From assembly GCF_001305965.1 (NCBI RefSeq), contig NZ_JXQC01000003.1, forward strand, positions 2,814,861 to 2,878,860: 64,000 bases of DNA, read 5' to 3'. The notes under the pieces are model-generated. The model was not told where the DNA came from and ran no database searches. It saw nothing but the letters and a program-made list of their open reading frames with translations. A program made the translations under genes and the position numbers. Source of the DNA: Erythrobacter sp. SG61-1L (GTDB lineage Bacteria > Pseudomonadota > Alphaproteobacteria > Sphingomonadales > Sphingomonadaceae). Below are positions 8,211 to 16,374 of the stretch, in pieces; the first letter of the stretch is position 1, and each line of letters begins with the position of its first letter.

Positions 8211-9062
8211 ATGACGAAACCTCTTTTGATCTGGCTGGTCACGAATGCGGCCAGTGGCAGCAACGGCAAAGACAGGTTGGCGGCGCTGGAGAAGGATGCG
8301 GAAGCAGCCGGTATCGAGTTCGCCCGGACAATCCACTTTCCGGAAGAAAGCTTGCCGAGGCCTGCGGATCTGGATGCAGCCGGTGTGGAGATTATTGCGG
8401 TCTTCGCGGGGGACGGCACGGTCAATGCCGTGGTCACATCGCTCTACGGGTGGGGTGGTTCGGTGCTGGTGCTGCCGGGCGGGACCAAGAACCTGCTGTT
8501 CCATCGTTTGCACGGGCAACAGGATTTGGCCGATGTGTTTGAAGGGGTCGTAGAGGGCAGAGCACGCCGGGTGCGACCCGGAATCGTGCGCTGCGCGCAG
8601 GGAGATGGTCTTGCCGGACTGATGGCCGGCCCGGGTACGGCATGGTACGATGTGCGCGAAGCGATGCGGAACGCCGATCTGGCGGCAGTAGCCAGCGGCA
8701 CCGCTCAGGCAATTGAAGCGTCGGTTGCGGCGCCGATGATTGCCTGTACCGATCCAAGACTCGGTCGGCCGGAAGGCTACCCCCTCATCATGTTGACCCC
8801 GCATGATAATGGTTTCGCGGTGGACGCCTATTATGCAGAGACGGTGCAGGATTTCCTCGTTCAGGGTCTCGCACTGCTCCGGCGCGAATTCCGCGACGGT
8901 CCCAGCGAATTGCTGGGCGTGGTTCCCGAACTCAAGCTCGCCAGCGTATCGGGTGATCCGCTCGGTTTGCTGATCGATGGTGAGAAAGTGGATTGCGGGT
9001 CGAAGGTCCGTTTCACGCTGGTCCCCTGCGAAGTCGATCTGCTAGCTACCGGTCCGTCATGA
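8211..9062 (+). CDS. diacylglycerol kinase catalytic-domain (DagK/LCB5-like) protein
   Basis: The 283-residue protein carries the nucleotide-binding signature of the DAGK_cat family: TNAASGS (11-17), AVFAGDGTVNAVV (63-75) and VLPGGTKNLL (87-96). In characterised members these residues hold ATP for phosphorylation of a lipid such as diacylglycerol or sphingoid base. Here the usual GTGN is GTKN, so substrate or activity may differ. Sphingomonads make sphingolipids, which makes a sphingoid-base kinase conceivable but unproven. The stop codon overlaps the start of the metallophosphoesterase gene (ATGA), so the kinase-type and phosphatase-type enzymes are made together. Confidence 0.82.
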   Translation: MTKPLLIWLVTNAASGSNGKDRLAALEKDAEAAGIEFARTIHFPEESLPRPADLDAAGVEIIAVFAGDGTVNAVVTSLYGWGGSVLVLPGGTKNLLFHRLHGQQDLADVFEGVVEGRARRVRPGIVRCAQGDGLAGLMAGPGTAWYDVREAMRNADLAAVASGTAQAIEASVAAPMIACTDPRLGRPEGYPLIMLTPHDNGFAVDAYYAETVQDFLVQGLALLRREFRDGPSELLGVVPELKLASVSGDPLGLLIDGEKVDCGSKVRFTLVPCEVDLLATGPS

Positions 9063-9802
9063 CCATCGCGGCCCGCCTTTTCCATTTGAGCGACATCCAC
9101 TTCGGGGTGGAAGATCGTGGCGCGCTTGCGTGGTTCGAAGAAGCAGTGCGGGAAGAAAAGCCCGATGCGGTGATCTGCACCGGCGATCTCACCCAGCGCG
9201 CGAAGAGAAGCGAATATGCTGCCGCTGCCGAATGGTTCGCCCGGCTTGGCGTGCCGGCGGTGATAGAGCCGGGCAATCACGACATGCCCTATTTCAATCC
9301 GGTCGAGCGTTTTCGCACGCCATTTCGCCGTTTCGGCCAACTGGCGGGAATGGTTGGCAGCGAGTTGGAACTGGACCATGTCGCCGTCATTACCCTGCGC
9401 ACTACGGTCAGCGCGCAATGGCGCTGGCCATGGTCCGACGGTGTCGTACGCGGGCGTGCGTTGGAAGAGGCCTTACAGGAACTGACGCGCCTGAAGGGCG
9501 ATCACCGTTTCAAGATCGTGGCGTGCCACCACCCTTTGTCCGGCTCTTCGCTGACCGGCCATAATCCGACAGTGCGGGGCCATTCCGCCCTGCGGGCGCT
9601 GGTGGATGCCGGGGCGGACGCGATTCTTTCGGGCCATGTCCACGATGCTTTCGACATCACCCACAAGGTTGACGGGAAGAAGGTTCGCATGATTGGCAGC
9701 GGCACCATGTCGGAACGGCTGCGCGGCACGCCCCCGTCCTACAATGTGCTGCATTTCGATCTGGTCCACGGCCTCTCGGTGGAAAATCGCCAATTCGGCT
9801 GA
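9059..9802 (+). CDS. metallophosphoesterase (calcineurin-like)
   Basis: The 247-residue cytosolic protein has all five calcineurin-type metal-binding motifs: SDIHFG (11-16), GDLTQ (42-46), GNHD (72-75), CHHPLSG and GHVHDAF near the C-terminus. This family hydrolyses phosphomono- or diesters with a dinuclear metal centre; the closest general type is the CpdA/Icc-like group, but the substrate is not evident. It overlaps the DAGK-type gene by 4 nt, suggesting a shared lipid-phosphate role. The ATG at 9059 begins the conserved AARLFHLSDIH segment. Confidence 0.9.
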   Translation: MTIAARLFHLSDIHFGVEDRGALAWFEEAVREEKPDAVICTGDLTQRAKRSEYAAAAEWFARLGVPAVIEPGNHDMPYFNPVERFRTPFRRFGQLAGMVGSELELDHVAVITLRTTVSAQWRWPWSDGVVRGRALEEALQELTRLKGDHRFKIVACHHPLSGSSLTGHNPTVRGHSALRALVDAGADAILSGHVHDAFDITHKVDGKKVRMIGSGTMSERLRGTPPSYNVLHFDLVHGLSVENRQFG

Positions 9803-9890
9803 GGTGCGCTGAGGGTTGATCCCGGTCAAGGCGCATGAATTGCGGGCGTGCAACAGGCGATCATCGACATTTGCGGCCCCGGAGGACGGC

Positions 9891-10085
9891 ATGTTCAGAC
9901 TCGCGATGATCCTGCATCTGGTGATCGGTTCAACCCTGATGGGCGTTGGCGTGATTGCCGTACTGGTCATGGGAATGACCCAGCCTCGGCCAATCATTCT
10001 GGCTGCTGTGGTCGGTTTCCTGATCGCCTTTCCCGTCAGCTGGATGGTTGCCAAGGCGATTACGCGGCAGACCGGCACGAGTTGA
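9891..10085 (+). CDS. small two-helix membrane protein (often mislabelled CTP synthetase)
   Basis: The 64-residue product MFRLAMILHLVIGSTLMGVG... has two membrane helices separated by a short polar turn (MTQPRP). Proteins of this size and pattern in alphaproteobacteria are sometimes annotated as CTP synthetase, but they lack any synthetase domain and have no known function. The start at 9891 is well supported by GGAGGA seven bases upstream; the longer in-frame extension to 9816 has no ribosome site. It lies 88 nt after the phosphoesterase gene, and converges with rpsI across a terminator. Confidence 0.7.
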   Translation: MFRLAMILHLVIGSTLMGVGVIAVLVMGMTQPRPIILAAVVGFLIAFPVSWMVAKAITRQTGTS

Positions 10086-10098
10086 CCGCACAACGAAA

Positions 10099-10127
10099 AA
10101 GGGCGGCCTGTTGCCAGGCCGCCCCTT
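10099..10127 (-). terminator. rho-independent terminator of the rplM-rpsI operon
   Basis: GGGCGGCCTG (10101-10110) and CAGGCCGCCC (10115-10124) form a perfect 10-bp stem with a TTGC loop. On the minus strand it is followed by TTTTT (complement of 10096-10100), so it ends rpsI. It may also stop the convergent small membrane-protein gene, although the plus-strand tail has few U residues. Confidence 0.85.
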
Positions 10128-10150
10128 CGTAACGGGTTTCCCCGAAAAGC

Positions 10151-10690
10151 TCAGCGCTTCGAGAACTGGAAGCTGCGGCGTGCCTTGGCGCGGCCGTACT
10201 TCTTGCGTTCCACCACGCGGCTGTCGCGGGTGAGGAAACCGGCAGCCTTGACGGTGCCGCGCAGCGCAGGTTCGAACTTCGACAGAGCCTGGCTGATGCC
10301 GTGCTTCACAGCGCCCGCCTGACCCGAAAGACCGCCGCCCTTGACGGTAGCGACGACGTCATACTGGCCTTCGCGCTCCGAAATCTGGAACGGCTGGTTG
10401 ATGACGAGGCGCAGCGTCGGACGTGCGAAATAGACTTCCTGATCGCGGCCATTGACGGTGACCTTGCCAGTGCCCGGCTTCAGCCACACGCGGGCCACGG
10501 CGTCCTTGCGGCGGCCGGTGGCATAGGCGCGACCCAGCGAGTCCACTTCCTGCTCGCGCAGGGGGGCGGTGCTGGCGTGAGTGACTTCGGCAACGCCCGC
10601 AGCAGCGGCTGCAGCGTCGGCGGCAGGAGCTTCGCCGGTGATCGACTTCAGATCGGCGAGATCCGTGACGGAGTTGGTTTCGTCGGCCAT
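10151..10690 (-). CDS. rpsI: 30S ribosomal protein S9
   Basis: The 179-residue protein ends with the S9 signature: [39 protein letters not shown], and the C-terminal [18 protein letters not shown] whose tail reaches the decoding centre and P-site tRNA. The first ~50 residues ([16 protein letters not shown]..., with an Ala run) are an acidic/alanine-rich extension seen in alphaproteobacteria and absent from E. coli S9 (130 residues). Its ATG overlaps the rplM stop by one base (TAATG), typical of translational coupling. A clear terminator follows. Confidence 0.98.
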   Translation of the reverse strand: MADETNSVTDLADLKSITGEAPAADAAAAAAGVAEVTHASTAPLREQEVDSLGRAYATGRRKDAVARVWLKPGTGKVTVNGRDQEVYFARPTLRLVINQPFQISEREGQYDVVATVKGGGLSGQAGAVKHGISQALSKFEPALRGTVKAAGFLTRDSRVVERKKYGRAKARRSFQFSKR

Positions 10691-11169
10691 TAGGAGGTAG
10701 CCTTGTTCTTGCGGTTCATCGAAGCGACGTCGAGCGCCACGGGCTGGGTTCCCCCATGCGGATGTTCGGTGCCGGCATAGAGGTGCAGCGCGCGCATCTG
10801 CGCACGGCCGAGCGGGCCACGCGGGATCATACGTTCCACGGCCTTTTCGAGCACGCGCTCGGGGAAGCGGCTGCCCAGAACCTTGGCGGGGCTGGTTTCC
10901 TTGATGCCGCCGGGGTGGCCGGTGTGCTTGTAGTAACGCTTGTCCTGCAGCTTGTTGCCGGTGAAGCGCACCTTGTCCGCGTTGATGACGACAACATGGT
11001 CGCCGCAATCGACGTGCGGGGTGAAGCTCGGCTTGTGCTTGCCGCGCAGGATATTGGCGATGATCACCGCGAGGCGGCCGACCACCAGGCCGTCGGCATC
11101 GATCAGATGCCAGTTCTTTTCCACCTCGGCCGGCTTGATCGACCGGGTGGTCTTGCTGAGCGCCTTCAT
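10690..11169 (-). CDS. rplM: 50S ribosomal protein L13
   Basis: The 159-residue protein has the L13 features [49 protein letters not shown] and [30 protein letters not shown]13 is an early-binding protein of the large subunit. It is the first gene of the conserved rplM-rpsI operon. The start at 11169 matches the family. Upstream, within about 150 nt, a TTGACT-like -35 hexamer (complement of 11275-11280) is present but the -10 is poor. cutA lies further upstream on the same strand. Confidence 0.98.
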   Translation of the reverse strand: MKALSKTTRSIKPAEVEKNWHLIDADGLVVGRLAVIIANILRGKHKPSFTPHVDCGDHVVVINADKVRFTGNKLQDKRYYKHTGHPGGIKETSPAKVLGSRFPERVLEKAVERMIPRGPLGRAQMRALHLYAGTEHPHGGTQPVALDVASMNRKNKATS

Positions 11170-11318
11170 GGGCCTGAATTTCCTTATCGTATGTCCATCA
11201 CCGAGCGCGGCCTGTTGATAAAACACAAGCGCGTGCCCGCGAATGGCGGGGCCTTTGTGCGGAAATGGCCCGCAAGTCAAGCAAAACGGCGGGTTTCGGC
11301 GGAGGTAAAATAATACCG

Positions 11319-11648
11319 TTAGCCGCCTGTGCCTGCAAGACCGGCCAGCCATCCGGCCGTGGCCGCGCCACAGCGGTCCGCATTCCAGCCCACGATCGCC
11401 GGGGCGTCATAGGGATGGATTTCCTCCAACCGGGCGATTGCCCGGGACAGCAGTCCTGCCTCTGTCTTGAACAGAACGCCGCATTCGCGCGAATCGCCCC
11501 GCTCGCCCAGCCATTGGTAGAGCGAGCGCATGGCCGGCATGATATTGGCGCAGGCGATCAGCCCTTCGTCGAGCAGGATCGTGGCGGCGGCAGCCGCGTC
11601 GTCTTCAGTGGCGAAGGTGCTCCAGATGAGAGCTGGCTTCGCGCTCAT
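11319..11648 (-). CDS. cutA: CutA1 divalent-cation tolerance protein
   Basis: The 109-residue protein matches the trimeric CutA family: [27 protein letters not shown] at the N-terminus, [40 protein letters not shown] in the middle. CutA is a soluble, PII-like signalling-fold trimer, named for copper tolerance but of uncertain role. Length is normal. It lies 6 nt downstream of the heme A synthase gene on the same strand and probably shares its transcript, which then runs toward rplM. Confidence 0.93.
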   Translation of the reverse strand: MSAKPALIWSTFATEDDAAAAATILLDEGLIACANIMPAMRSLYQWLGERGDSRECGVLFKTEAGLLSRAIARLEEIHPYDAPAIVGWNADRCGAATAGWLAGLAGTGG

Positions 11649-11654
11649 CAGGGC

Positions 11655-12719
11655 TTAAAGCCGCCGTCCGGTGGAATGCGCGCCCCATGCGGTCGCGGCG
11701 ACCAACAGCGCGCCAACCAGCTGGTGCAGCACCGCGATCCACAGGGAAACCCCGGTCAGCACGGTGGCGATGCCCAGAATCACCTGCGTACCGAAGGCCG
11801 AATGGATCGCCACTGACGCCTGCCGGTCGCCTGCGCGCCGGCTTTTGCGCGCCAGCACGATCAGGAAGGCCACGGCCACCCATGCCCACCAGCGATGGAC
11901 AAAGTGAAGCAGGAAAGGCTCATGCGTGAAGGCCCAGAAGGCGCCGTTCGACCAGTCGACTTCCGGAAACAGCCGCCCCTGCATCAGCGGCCAGCTGTCG
12001 GAAGCCAGGCCCGCGTTGAGACCAGCGACCCAGGCACCCAGCAGCAATTGCACGAACAGCACCGCGCCGGTCACCGCGCCGATCCGGGTCAGCCGCGCGG
12101 GCCGCGCGCCGGGCGATTTCGTCAGATCCAGAAGGTCAAGAGCGGTCCACACCAGCCCGGCCAGCGTGATCAGTGCAGTCAGCAGGTGGATCGAAAGCCA
12201 GAAATGGCTGACGTCGGTGACCTTCGCATTAAGGCCCGAACTCACCATGATCCAGCCGAACACGCCCTGCAGCCCGCCCAGTGCCAGCAGCGCGACGAGC
12301 CGCGGCTTGTAGCCGGTGGGGATCGCCTTGCGCAGCCAGTACCACGCCAGCGGTAGCGCAAAGGCAAGGCCGATCACGCGGCCCAACAGGCGGTGGAACC
12401 ATTCCCAGAAATAGATGAACTTGTAATCGGCCAACGTCATCCCCGCAGGGCCGTTGATCTGCTGATATTCGCCGATCTGGCGATAGCCATCGAATTCGGC
12501 CTGCCATTGCGCTTCGGTAAGCGGGGGAAGGGCGCCGGTCACGGGCTTCCATTCGGTGATCGAAAGGCCCGATTCCGTCAGGCGCGTAATCCCGCCCACC
12601 ATCACCATCAGAATGACAAGGAAGGCGACAAACAGCAGCCAACGGGCAAGGGCCACGGGGCGAACAGTGCTGCCAATGCCCGCCTGGGGGCCGGACTCAA
12701 CGCGCATCGCATTATCCAT
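11655..12719 (-). CDS. ctaA: heme A synthase (COX15/CtaA)
   Basis: The 354-residue integral membrane protein has eight predicted helices in two homologous four-helix halves, with the heme-ligand histidines in context: EWFHRLLGR, FWLSIHLLTA, HEPFLLHFVHRWWAWV and AVLHQLVGAL. It oxidises the heme O methyl group to heme A for aa3-type cytochrome oxidase. The segment GGITRLTESGLSITEWKPV after the first helix is diagnostic of the alphaproteobacterial/mitochondrial COX15 type. Start chosen at 12719, behind GAGGG; an in-frame extension to 12827 is possible but unlikely. It is divergent from the MerC-type gene. Confidence 0.95.
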   Translation of the reverse strand: MDNAMRVESGPQAGIGSTVRPVALARWLLFVAFLVILMVMVGGITRLTESGLSITEWKPVTGALPPLTEAQWQAEFDGYRQIGEYQQINGPAGMTLADYKFIYFWEWFHRLLGRVIGLAFALPLAWYWLRKAIPTGYKPRLVALLALGGLQGVFGWIMVSSGLNAKVTDVSHFWLSIHLLTALITLAGLVWTALDLLDLTKSPGARPARLTRIGAVTGAVLFVQLLLGAWVAGLNAGLASDSWPLMQGRLFPEVDWSNGAFWAFTHEPFLLHFVHRWWAWVAVAFLIVLARKSRRAGDRQASVAIHSAFGTQVILGIATVLTGVSLWIAVLHQLVGALLVAATAWGAHSTGRRL

Positions 12720-12807
12720 GCGCCGCCCTCTGCGCCGCACCGGGGCAAAGCGCAAGGGGCCAGCAAAGCCCGGCATTGCATATCGGCGCGCCAAAGCACT
12801 TGAACAA

Positions 12808-12822
12808 TGATACATCGTAACA
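12808..12822. promoter_or_regulatory. Zur-like operator before the MerC-type gene
   Basis: TGATACATCGTAACA is an imperfect inverted repeat (TGATAC-ATC-GTAACA) that matches the TGTTAT-N3-ATAACA pattern of alphaproteobacterial Zur boxes at 9 of 12 fixed bases. It lies 13 nt upstream of the MerC-type start and 89 nt upstream of ctaA. A Fur/Zur-type site is the best guess, by resemblance only. Confidence 0.4.
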
Positions 12823-12835
12823 TACATGGGCGCCC

Positions 12836-13207
12836 ATGCCGACGCCTACGCCTTCGAATCGCAGCCACCTTGATCGGGCCGGGATGCTCCTTTCAGGACT
12901 CTGCGCGCTTCATTGCGTATCGGGCATCGTCCTCGTTGCCGTGCTGGGAATGGGTGGGGGCATCCTGCTCGATCCCATCATCCACCGCGTTGGCCTCGCT
13001 ATCGCGGCGCTGATCGCTGCTGTGGCCATCGGCATTGGTGCCCTGCGCCACCGGCGCGCCTTGCCCTTCGTGGTGGCGATGACCGGCCTGTCCTTCATGG
13101 GCGGCGCGCTGGCCGTGCCGCATGGCATGGAAGAAGCCGTGCTGACGATTATCGGCGTGAGCCTGGTGGCGCTGGCGCACTTCCTGAACCTGCGCCACAA
13201 GCACTAA
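12836..13207 (+). CDS. MerC-domain membrane protein
   Basis: The 123-residue protein has four hydrophobic helices and the MerC metal-binding feature LCALHC in the first helix. A histidine-containing tail (HFLNLRHKH) follows the last helix. MerC proteins were first described as mercury importers, but stand-alone chromosomal copies in sphingomonads lack a mer operon, as here, and may handle other soft or borderline metals such as zinc. A Zur-like palindrome just upstream fits metal-responsive control; that link is inference. Divergent from ctaA, with thiSG following 71 nt downstream. Confidence 0.82.
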   Translation: MPTPTPSNRSHLDRAGMLLSGLCALHCVSGIVLVAVLGMGGGILLDPIIHRVGLAIAALIAAVAIGIGALRHRRALPFVVAMTGLSFMGGALAVPHGMEEAVLTIIGVSLVALAHFLNLRHKH

Positions 13208-13278
13208 GGCCCGCCGCCGCTCCAAAATTCGCCACTTAGCCCTGTAACCTTGGCCCCTCAGGCGCTATCTGGCCCGAC

Positions 13279-14262
13279 ATGGCTGACCAGATTTCCCTTA
13301 CCGTCAATGGCGAAGCCCGGCGCAGTGCCGCCGCCACTATCGCCGAACTCGTTGCCGAACTCGGCCTCAAGCCCGAAAAGGTGGCGGTGGAGCGCAATGG
13401 CGCGATTGCACCGCGCTCGGCCCATGGCGAAACGCCGCTGGCCGATGGCGATGTGCTGGAGATTGTGCATTTCGTCGGCGGAGGGGATCATGCCGCGGAT
13501 ACATGGACCGTAGCGGGCCACACATTCCGTTCGCGGCTGATCGTGGGCACCGGCAAGTATAAGGACTTCGCCCAGAATGCGGCAGCCGTTGAGGCTTCGG
13601 GCGCGGAAATCGTCACCGTGGCAGTGCGGCGCGTCAATGTGTCTGACCCGACTGCCCCGATGCTGACGGACTATATCGATCCGCAGAAGATCACTTACCT
13701 GCCCAACACGGCAGGTTGCTTCACGGCCGAAGAAGCGATCCGCACCCTGCGCCTGGCGCGCGAGGCTGGCGGTTGGGAACTGGTGAAGCTGGAAGTCTTG
13801 GGCGAGGCCCGCACGCTTTACCCCGACATGCGCGAAACGCTGAAGGCCACCGAGATTCTGGCCGCTGAAGGCTTCAAGCCGATGGTCTATTGCACCGACG
13901 ATCCGATTGCCGCCAAGCAGCTGGAATCGGCCGGCGCGGTGGCAGTCATGCCGCTCGGCGCCCCCATCGGTTCGGGCCTTGGCATCCAGAACCGGGTGAC
14001 GATCCGCCTGATCGTGGAAGGCGCCAGCGTGCCGGTGCTGGTCGATGCCGGAGTTGGCACTGCGTCCGATGCCGCCGTGGCAATGGAACTGGGCTGCGAC
14101 GGTGTGCTGATGAACACTGCCATTGCCGAAGCGAAAGATCCGCTGCGCATGGCCCGGGCAATGAAGCTGGCGGTGGAGGCCGGGCGCGACGCCTATCTCG
14201 CCGGGCGCATGGGCACGCGCAAATATGCCGATCCTTCCAGCCCGCTGGCGGGGCTGATCTAG
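13279..14262 (+). CDS. thiG: ThiS-ThiG fusion (sulfur carrier plus thiazole synthase)
   Basis: One 327-residue frame joins a ThiS ubiquitin-like domain (1-69: [11 protein letters not shown], then [17 protein letters not shown]-type end at 56-69) directly to ThiG (about 75-327). ThiG parts include [15 protein letters not shown] (83-97), the Schiff-base Lys in LVKLEVLG (K170) and the phosphate-binding [23 protein letters not shown] region. ThiG makes the thiazole phosphate of thiamine from DXP, a glycine imine and ThiS-thiocarboxylate. The Gly-Gly of ThiS normally must be a free C-terminus, which the fusion lacks. No other thi gene is nearby. Confidence 0.93.
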   Translation: MADQISLTVNGEARRSAAATIAELVAELGLKPEKVAVERNGAIAPRSAHGETPLADGDVLEIVHFVGGGDHAADTWTVAGHTFRSRLIVGTGKYKDFAQNAAAVEASGAEIVTVAVRRVNVSDPTAPMLTDYIDPQKITYLPNTAGCFTAEEAIRTLRLAREAGGWELVKLEVLGEARTLYPDMRETLKATEILAAEGFKPMVYCTDDPIAAKQLESAGAVAVMPLGAPIGSGLGIQNRVTIRLIVEGASVPVLVDAGVGTASDAAVAMELGCDGVLMNTAIAEAKDPLRMARAMKLAVEAGRDAYLAGRMGTRKYADPSSPLAGLI

Positions 14263-14375
14263 GCGGGGTGGAAATTCTCCTGACCGATCGTCCGCTATAG
14301 GCGAGCCGCTTTTCCGCCTGGCGTGGCTGAAATGGGGTGGGGAGCGGACAAAACCTGCTTGCCTCAACCTCCACA

Positions 14376-14524
14376 CCCGTTCGTCCTGAGCCTGTCGAAG
14401 GACACGCGCCGTCGTCTGATCTGGGGCTACATCAATAAGCAGAAGCAGTGCGAACCAGTCAGCCCTCAATTATTCTAGAATGAACCTATCGCGTGTCCTT
14501 CGACAGGCTCAGGACGAACGGGGG
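14376..14524. repeat. REP-like inverted repeat (GTTCGTCCTGAGCCTGTCGA family)
   Basis: Arms of about 32 bp, at 14376-14408 (contains CCTGAGCCTGTCGAAGGACA) and 14491-14524 (its reverse complement), are separated by about 82 bp. This sequence family is a common dispersed intergenic palindrome in sphingomonads and relatives. A degenerate copy lies at 38701-38796. It lies between thiSG and the DnaA-box region. Confidence 0.85.
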
Positions 14525-14580
14525 TTGAAGAATGTCGCAATGCGTGGAGTCGGGAAAGGCCGCTTCCAGCGCCTCTCAAA

Positions 14581-14589
14581 TTATCCACA
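14581..14589 (+). promoter_or_regulatory. perfect DnaA box
   Basis: TTATCCACA is identical to the consensus 9-mer bound by DnaA. Only one copy is seen here, 81 nt upstream of the unknown gene at 14670, so a regulatory rather than origin role is more likely. A chance match in 64 kb is possible. Confidence 0.4.
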
Positions 14590-14594
14590 AGCGG

Positions 14595-14611
14595 TTTACC
14601 GGATACTAACC
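14595..14611 (+). promoter_or_regulatory. CtrA-like half-site pair
   Basis: TTTACCGGATACTAACC resembles the CtrA pattern TTAA-N7-TTAACC with one mismatch in each half. It is five bases beyond the DnaA box and 58 nt before the start at 14670. Family-level resemblance only. Confidence 0.3.
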
Positions 14612-14669
14612 ATGGAGCGCGCATGTCCTGTTCCACAGGCCAATCAGGACGGGCCTGGGGGACAAGGAC

Positions 14670-15191
14670 ATGCACGACGCCCAATCGCTGACGATTGCGG
14701 AATTGCGCGAATTCGCGAGCTTCGCGCCCTCGGAACAACGCTATATCAAGCGCAGCCTCGATGTTGGTCTGGGCCGGGCCGACGCGTTCAAGCTGTGGGC
14801 GCGCGATGCGGATGAACTGGCTTCGATTCGCCGCCAATATCTCGCCTATCAGGATCTGAAGGGCCTCAAGGGCATCACGCCCGATGAGACCGCGATTGAC
14901 GGGATCGAGGATTTCATGGGCAGGCTGCTGCACGTGACCGCGTTCGATCTGGCGCAGGAAAAGCTGAATGGCTTTTCCGCCTATCGTTTCCTTTATGAGC
15001 GCCTGCTGGGCGCCGATGTGCGGCCTTGGCTTCCGGCAGCCTTCTGCGGGGCTTCCGCCCTGCCGCAGATTCGCCCGGAACGGCGCAAGCTGCTGCTCCA
15101 GTCGCTCAGCGAAGCGGCGGCCACGGCCCCGGGCTGGTCTGCTCGTGCGCCGATCTTCTATCCCGAATTCGTCGAAGCCGAAGCGGCCTGA
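14670..15191 (+). CDS. conserved hypothetical protein
   Basis: I do not recognise this 173-residue protein. It is soluble and mostly helical, with no signal peptide or membrane helix. Notable stretches are LTIAELREFASFAPSEQRYI near the N-terminus, SIRRQYLAYQDLKGLKGI in the middle, and LNGFSAYRFLYERLLG; a single Cys sits in PAAFCGAS. The ribosome site GGGGACAAGGAC before ATG 14670 is good, and codon use matches neighbours. The next gene starts 16 nt after its stop, so the pair is probably one operon. The promoter region has a DnaA box and a CtrA-like site, hinting at cell-cycle control. Confidence 0.65.
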   Translation: MHDAQSLTIAELREFASFAPSEQRYIKRSLDVGLGRADAFKLWARDADELASIRRQYLAYQDLKGLKGITPDETAIDGIEDFMGRLLHVTAFDLAQEKLNGFSAYRFLYERLLGADVRPWLPAAFCGASALPQIRPERRKLLLQSLSEAAATAPGWSARAPIFYPEFVEAEAA

Positions 15192-15207
15192 GCAGGACTG
15201 ACCCCGG

Positions 15208-15717
15208 ATGAACGCGCAGGAATTCGACCAGCTTTCGCCGCACGATCTTGCCCGCGCCGAGGTCGAGGCGTGGCGGGCCGAATGTCTGGACCTGTTCGCA
15301 CAGGGCGAAATCCTGATCGGCACCCTGCTCGAACTCGCGCGCGAGGCGCGTTATCGCGTGAATCTCTACCCGGTGGCTGCGCAGCGCACGCTGGAAGCAT
15401 CGCGTCTGGTGGATATGCTCGGCGCCGATACGGAAGCCAAGGATGCCGGGCCGGTGCTGGCTGCATGGCAGAGCCTCGAATCGCGGCGCGACCTGCTCGC
15501 TTCGGGCGTCGCCACCGAAACGGTGGACCGCATGGGCAATTGGTACGTCATGTTCGACATGATTTCCTATCGCGGCAATGGCGCGGTGCGCGGCCGCTGG
15601 GCCGTGAGCCGCAACGAGGCAGAGGCCTTCCTGCAGGAATTGGAACATTCCTACATCATCCTCAAGAGCCAGCTTGGTGCGATCCGCCTGGAATTGGGCA
15701 ACCGCTTCGCTGCCTGA
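15208..15717 (+). CDS. conserved hypothetical protein
   Basis: A 169-residue soluble protein, rich in Ala, Glu, Leu and Arg and predicted mostly helical (HDLARAEVEAWRAECLDLF; LLELAREARYRV; AEAFLQELEHSYIILKSQL). No motif or family is recognised. It follows the gene at 14670 by 16 nt and is probably co-transcribed with it. An antisense frame covers most of it but shows the usual GC-shadow composition, so the plus frame is preferred. Confidence 0.62.
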   Translation: MNAQEFDQLSPHDLARAEVEAWRAECLDLFAQGEILIGTLLELAREARYRVNLYPVAAQRTLEASRLVDMLGADTEAKDAGPVLAAWQSLESRRDLLASGVATETVDRMGNWYVMFDMISYRGNGAVRGRWAVSRNEAEAFLQELEHSYIILKSQLGAIRLELGNRFAA

Positions 15718-15806
15718 ACCGGGTGTCCGCCTGGACGCTATCGAAGGGTAGCATTTCTGCTCGCCTGTGGGGTGACAGGGCCAAAACGCCCGACTAAGCA
15801 GCAGGC

Positions 15807-16343
15807 ATGCAACAGGATCCCAACGCGCCCCTCCGCCCGCTGCCTCTCCTGATCTTCGGTTCCCGCTGGCTACAGCTTCCGCTCTATCTCGGGCTGATCG
15901 TGGCGCAGTGCGTCTATGTCTATCTGTTCCTCAAGGAACTGTGGCACCTGATCACCCATGCTGCCGGTTTCAGCGAGCAGGAGATCATGCTCGTCGTGCT
16001 GGGGCTGATCGACGTGGTGATGATTTCCAACCTGCTGATCATGGTGATCGTTGGCGGTTACGAAACCTTCGTTTCGCGCCTTGGCCTGCAGGGCCATCGC
16101 GACCAGCCCGAATGGCTCAGCCATGTGAATGCCGGCATCCTCAAAGTGAAGCTGGCGATGGCGATCATCGGCATTTCCTCGATCCACCTGCTGCGCACTT
16201 TCATCGAAGCGAGCGCAATCGGCACGCCGAACGCGCGGCTGACGGAAACGGGTGTGATGTGGCAGACGATCATTCACGGGATGTTCATCGTCTCGGCCAT
16301 CGGCATCGCCTATGTCGACCGAATGACCCAGCACAAGCACTGA
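15807..16343 (+). CDS. UPF0114 (YqhA-like) membrane protein
   Basis: The 178-residue protein matches the UPF0114/TIGR00645 family: [58 protein letters not shown], then a cytosolic loop ([20 protein letters not shown]) and two further helices. Four transmembrane segments are expected. The family is widespread and its function is unknown; E. coli YqhA is the reference member. It stands alone and converges with the acyl-CoA synthetase gene across a perfect palindrome. The start at 15807 is the first ATG before the conserved region. Confidence 0.9.
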   Translation: MQQDPNAPLRPLPLLIFGSRWLQLPLYLGLIVAQCVYVYLFLKELWHLITHAAGFSEQEIMLVVLGLIDVVMISNLLIMVIVGGYETFVSRLGLQGHRDQPEWLSHVNAGILKVKLAMAIIGISSIHLLRTFIEASAIGTPNARLTETGVMWQTIIHGMFIVSAIGIAYVDRMTQHKH

Positions 16344-16345
16344 GC

Positions 16346-16365
16346 GGGTTAGCGCGCGCTAACCC
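16346..16365. terminator. perfect 20-bp palindrome between convergent genes
   Basis: GGGTTAGCGCGCGCTAACCC is fully self-complementary, located in the 31-nt gap between the stops of the UPF0114 gene and the acyl-CoA synthetase gene. It would form a stem in either transcript and probably acts as a bidirectional terminator or RNA end, though neither side has a U run. Confidence 0.5.
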
Positions 16366-16374
16366 TGTCCGGCT

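Larger units (their letters stand above)
14263..14669. other. 407-nt intergenic region with REP-like repeat, DnaA box and CtrA-like site
   Basis: I see no gene here. The stretch holds a REP-like inverted repeat (14376-14408 and 14491-14524), a perfect TTATCCACA (14581-14589), a CtrA-like site (14595-14611) and the GGGGACAAGGAC ribosome site of the next gene. Confidence 0.7.

Noticed and set aside
9891-10085. CTP synthetase
   Set aside because: Small proteins of this type sometimes carry that name, but 64 residues with two membrane helices cannot be the enzyme.
14581-14589. Replication origin at the DnaA box
   Set aside because: Only one consensus box, no AT-rich unwinding region and no origin-linked genes (hemE, parAB, gidA, dnaA) are present.
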